Shown: one piece after another, positions 6,154 to 7,482 of the stretch
Layout: each line of letters opens with the position of its first letter
Numbering within the stretch: position 1 is the stretch's first letter
Origin: an uncultured Kouleothrix sp.
GTDB taxonomy: Bacteria > Chloroflexota > Chloroflexia > Chloroflexales > Roseiflexaceae
DNA length: 7,482 bases
Reading direction: 5' to 3'
Assembly (NCBI GenBank): GCA_937858455.1
Contig: CALLYN010000860.1
Coordinates: forward strand, 1 to 7,482
Made by a program: the position numbers and the translations under genes
Notes under the pieces: generated by a model
The model's input: only the letters and a program-made list of their open reading frames with translations
Told to the model about the DNA's origin: nothing
The model's database searches: none

Positions 6154-7482
6154 ATGACCTACGCAGCTGGCGGGCTCAGCCTTCGGCAGAGCGATATGCC
6201 CGACCTTTTCGCTGCGCCGATCGCGGTTGCTGGCCCGTGGGAGCTGCGCCGCGACGGCGAGACGACCTGGCAGCCCGCGCTGGTGCCAGGCTGCTGGGAG
6301 CAGCTTGGCCGGCCGAAAGACGACGCCGGGCCGTTCTGGTACCGCACTACCTTCAGCCTGCCGCCCGCCTGGGCCGGCCGGCGCATCTGGCTGCGCTTCG
6401 GCGGCGTCAGCTACCACTGCGAGCTGTTCGTCAACGGCCAGCCCGCCGGCGAGCACACCGGCCTATGGGACGCGTTCACGGTCGAGATCACCGGCGCGGC
6501 GAATATTGGCGGCGCGAACGAGCTGCTGGCGCGCGTCGAGAAGCCCGCCAGCCTCACCGCCGGCCCCGACTCGGCTGCGGCGCCCGGCCGCTTCCACCTG
6601 CGCGAAACACTCGCCGGATTTCTGCCCTACGTCTGGGGCCATTGCTTCGGCGGGATCTGGCAGGATGTCGAGCTGTTCGCGACTGGCGCGGTTTGCTTCG
6701 ACGATGTGCTGGTGCGCGCTGCGGCCAATGGCACGGCCACGATCGTGGCGGCTACCTCCGCGCCGGCCGACGTAGCGCTCGAGATACGCGACCCCGACGG
6801 CAGGGTTGTAGCTGCCAAACACGCGAAAAGCGCAAAAAACGAGGCAGCCGCTTCCTCCGCGCCCGTCGCGGCCGAGCACGTAGCGCACTTCGCGCTGAGC
6901 ATATCGCAGCCCCAGCCCTGGTCGCCCGAGGCGCCGGCGCTGTACACTGCCCGCCTGACGATCGCCAATGGCGACGAGCGCGTGGTGCGCTTTGGGCTGC
7001 GCACGCTGCGCGCCGAGGGCAGCACGCTCACGCTGAACGGCCAGCCAATCTACCCGCGCATGGCGCTCTCGTGGGGCTGGTACCCCGAGGCGCTGCACAG
7101 CAACCCCGGCCCCGCACGCGTCAGCGCCGACTTCGCGCGCCTCAAGGCGCTGGGCTTCAACGGCGTGAAGCTGTGCCTGTGGTTCCCGCCGCAGTACTAC
7201 TTCGACCTGGCCGACGAGCTGGGCATGCTGCTGTGGGTCGAGCTGCCGATGTGGCTGCCGCGGCCGTCGGCGTTCTTCCGCCAGCAGGCGCCGCGCGAGT
7301 ACGAGCGGCTGATGCGCCAGGCCCGCAGCCACCCCGCGGCGATCCTGTATACGCTTGGCTGCGAGCTGAGCCGCGCCGCCGACGCCGCGCTGCTGGCGCC
7401 GCTGTTCGCGCTCGCCAAAGCCCACGCCGGCGACGCGCTGGTGCGCGACAACAGCGGCTCGGGCGAAGCCTATGGCGGCCTG
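6154..7482 (+). CDS. Glycoside hydrolase family 2 protein (beta-galactosidase/glucuronidase-like), 3' truncated
   Basis: The frame runs from ATG 6154 to the window edge (443 residues, no stop). It shows the GH2 order. First is a jelly-roll sugar-binding domain (about 25-175: PGCWEQLG, FWYRTTF 61-67, the LFVNGQPAGEHTGLWDAF segment, GGIWQDVEL 166-174). An Ig-like domain follows (about 178-285), ending in the hallmark PWSPEAPALY (255-264). Then comes the start of the TIM barrel (from about 292: LTLNGQPIYPR, GFNGVKLCLW, HPAAILYTLGCE). E404 sits where the acid/base Glu belongs, but the preceding residue is C403 instead of the usual Asn, and W343 stands where many members have His. The nucleophile lies beyond the window. 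There is no signal peptide, so the enzyme should act in the cytoplasm on beta-linked sugars; the substrate cannot be named. An in-frame TGA at 6145 bounds the start. No ribosome site precedes ATG 6154, and ATG 6196 is an alternative. An AKH-AKS-AKN repeat interrupts the Ig-like domain at 221-229. Confidence 0.87.
   Translation, partial: MTYAAGGLSLRQSDMPDLFAAPIAVAGPWELRRDGETTWQPALVPGCWEQLGRPKDDAGPFWYRTTFSLPPAWAGRRIWLRFGGVSYHCELFVNGQPAGEHTGLWDAFTVEITGAANIGGANELLARVEKPASLTAGPDSAAAPGRFHLRETLAGFLPYVWGHCFGGIWQDVELFATGAVCFDDVLVRAAANGTATIVAATSAPADVALEIRDPDGRVVAAKHAKSAKNEAAASSAPVAAEHVAHFALSISQPQPWSPEAPALYTARLTIANGDERVVRFGLRTLRAEGSTLTLNGQPIYPRMALSWGWYPEALHSNPGPARVSADFARLKALGFNGVKLCLWFPPQYYFDLADELGMLLWVELPMWLPRPSAFFRQQAPREYERLMRQARSHPAAILYTLGCELSRAADAALLAPLFALAKAHAGDALVRDNSGSGEAYGGL
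6814..6840 (+). repeat. Three-copy 9-base tandem repeat inside the GH2 gene
   Basis: Three consecutive 9-mers, GCCAAACAC, GCGAAAAGC and GCAAAAAAC, encode AKH, AKS and AKN (residues 221-229) in the Ig-like domain. They share the pattern GCN-AAA-[AC][AG]C. The segment is A-rich and lysine-rich, unlike the surrounding GC-rich sequence, and is followed by a low-complexity EAAASSAP. It probably forms a surface loop between strands, and an insertion origin is plausible. Confidence 0.6.

Noticed and set aside
4978..6456. Minus-strand open frame of 492 codons across the methylase, GyrI-like and GH2 genes
   Set aside because: It is antisense to three recognisable genes and runs through the intergenic repeat. 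Its composition is low-complexity Arg/Ala/Gln, so it is a shadow frame.
6463..7425. Minus-strand open frame of 320 codons at the right end
   Set aside because: It is antisense to the GH2 gene, whose plus-strand frame carries the conserved family motifs across the same bases.

Overview
The window is very GC-rich DNA (about two thirds G+C by eye) that reads like a chromosomal segment of a filamentous Chloroflexota bacterium, probably of the phototrophic Chloroflexales. That placement is inferred. The first gene ends in a domain typical of the dark-operative (proto)chlorophyllide reductases of bacteriochlorophyll synthesis, and the proteins have the flavour of that phylum: a family 39-like glycosyltransferase with a C-terminal lectin-like domain, a short pyridoxamine-oxidase-like protein and a GyrI-like protein. 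No mobile element, phage gene, tRNA, rRNA or CRISPR array is visible.

Layout. Bases 2-202 (+) are the 3' end of a probable bacteriochlorophyll reductase subunit (BchZ-like), followed by a clean intrinsic terminator at 238-271. Bases 411-968 (+) encode a PNPOx-like flavin-binding protein with its own -10 box. It converges with a minus-strand pair. In that pair, a NagD-type HAD phosphatase (4050-3274) comes first and a large membrane GT-C glycosyltransferase (3165-1051) follows 108 bases downstream. A 261-bp divergent promoter region (4051-4311) separates this pair from a rightward pair: a SAM-dependent RNA methyltransferase of the TrmN/Trm14 type (4312-5388) and, 30 bases later, a GyrI-like small-molecule-binding protein (5419-6033). 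The last gene (6154 to the window end, +) is the N-terminal 443 residues of a glycoside hydrolase family 2 protein cut by the window edge. There is no gene-free stretch longer than about 260 bases.

The genes look like ordinary housekeeping and accessory functions. I do not see a coherent new multi-gene system. The most unusual signals are at the right end. The short gap before the hydrolase holds an inverted repeat whose arms are each built from degenerate 8-base units. A related-looking 9-base triplet repeat lies in frame inside the hydrolase, giving AKH-AKS-AKN. The hydrolase also has unusual residues at two normally conserved active-site positions: Cys before the acid/base Glu where Asn is expected, and Trp where His is expected.
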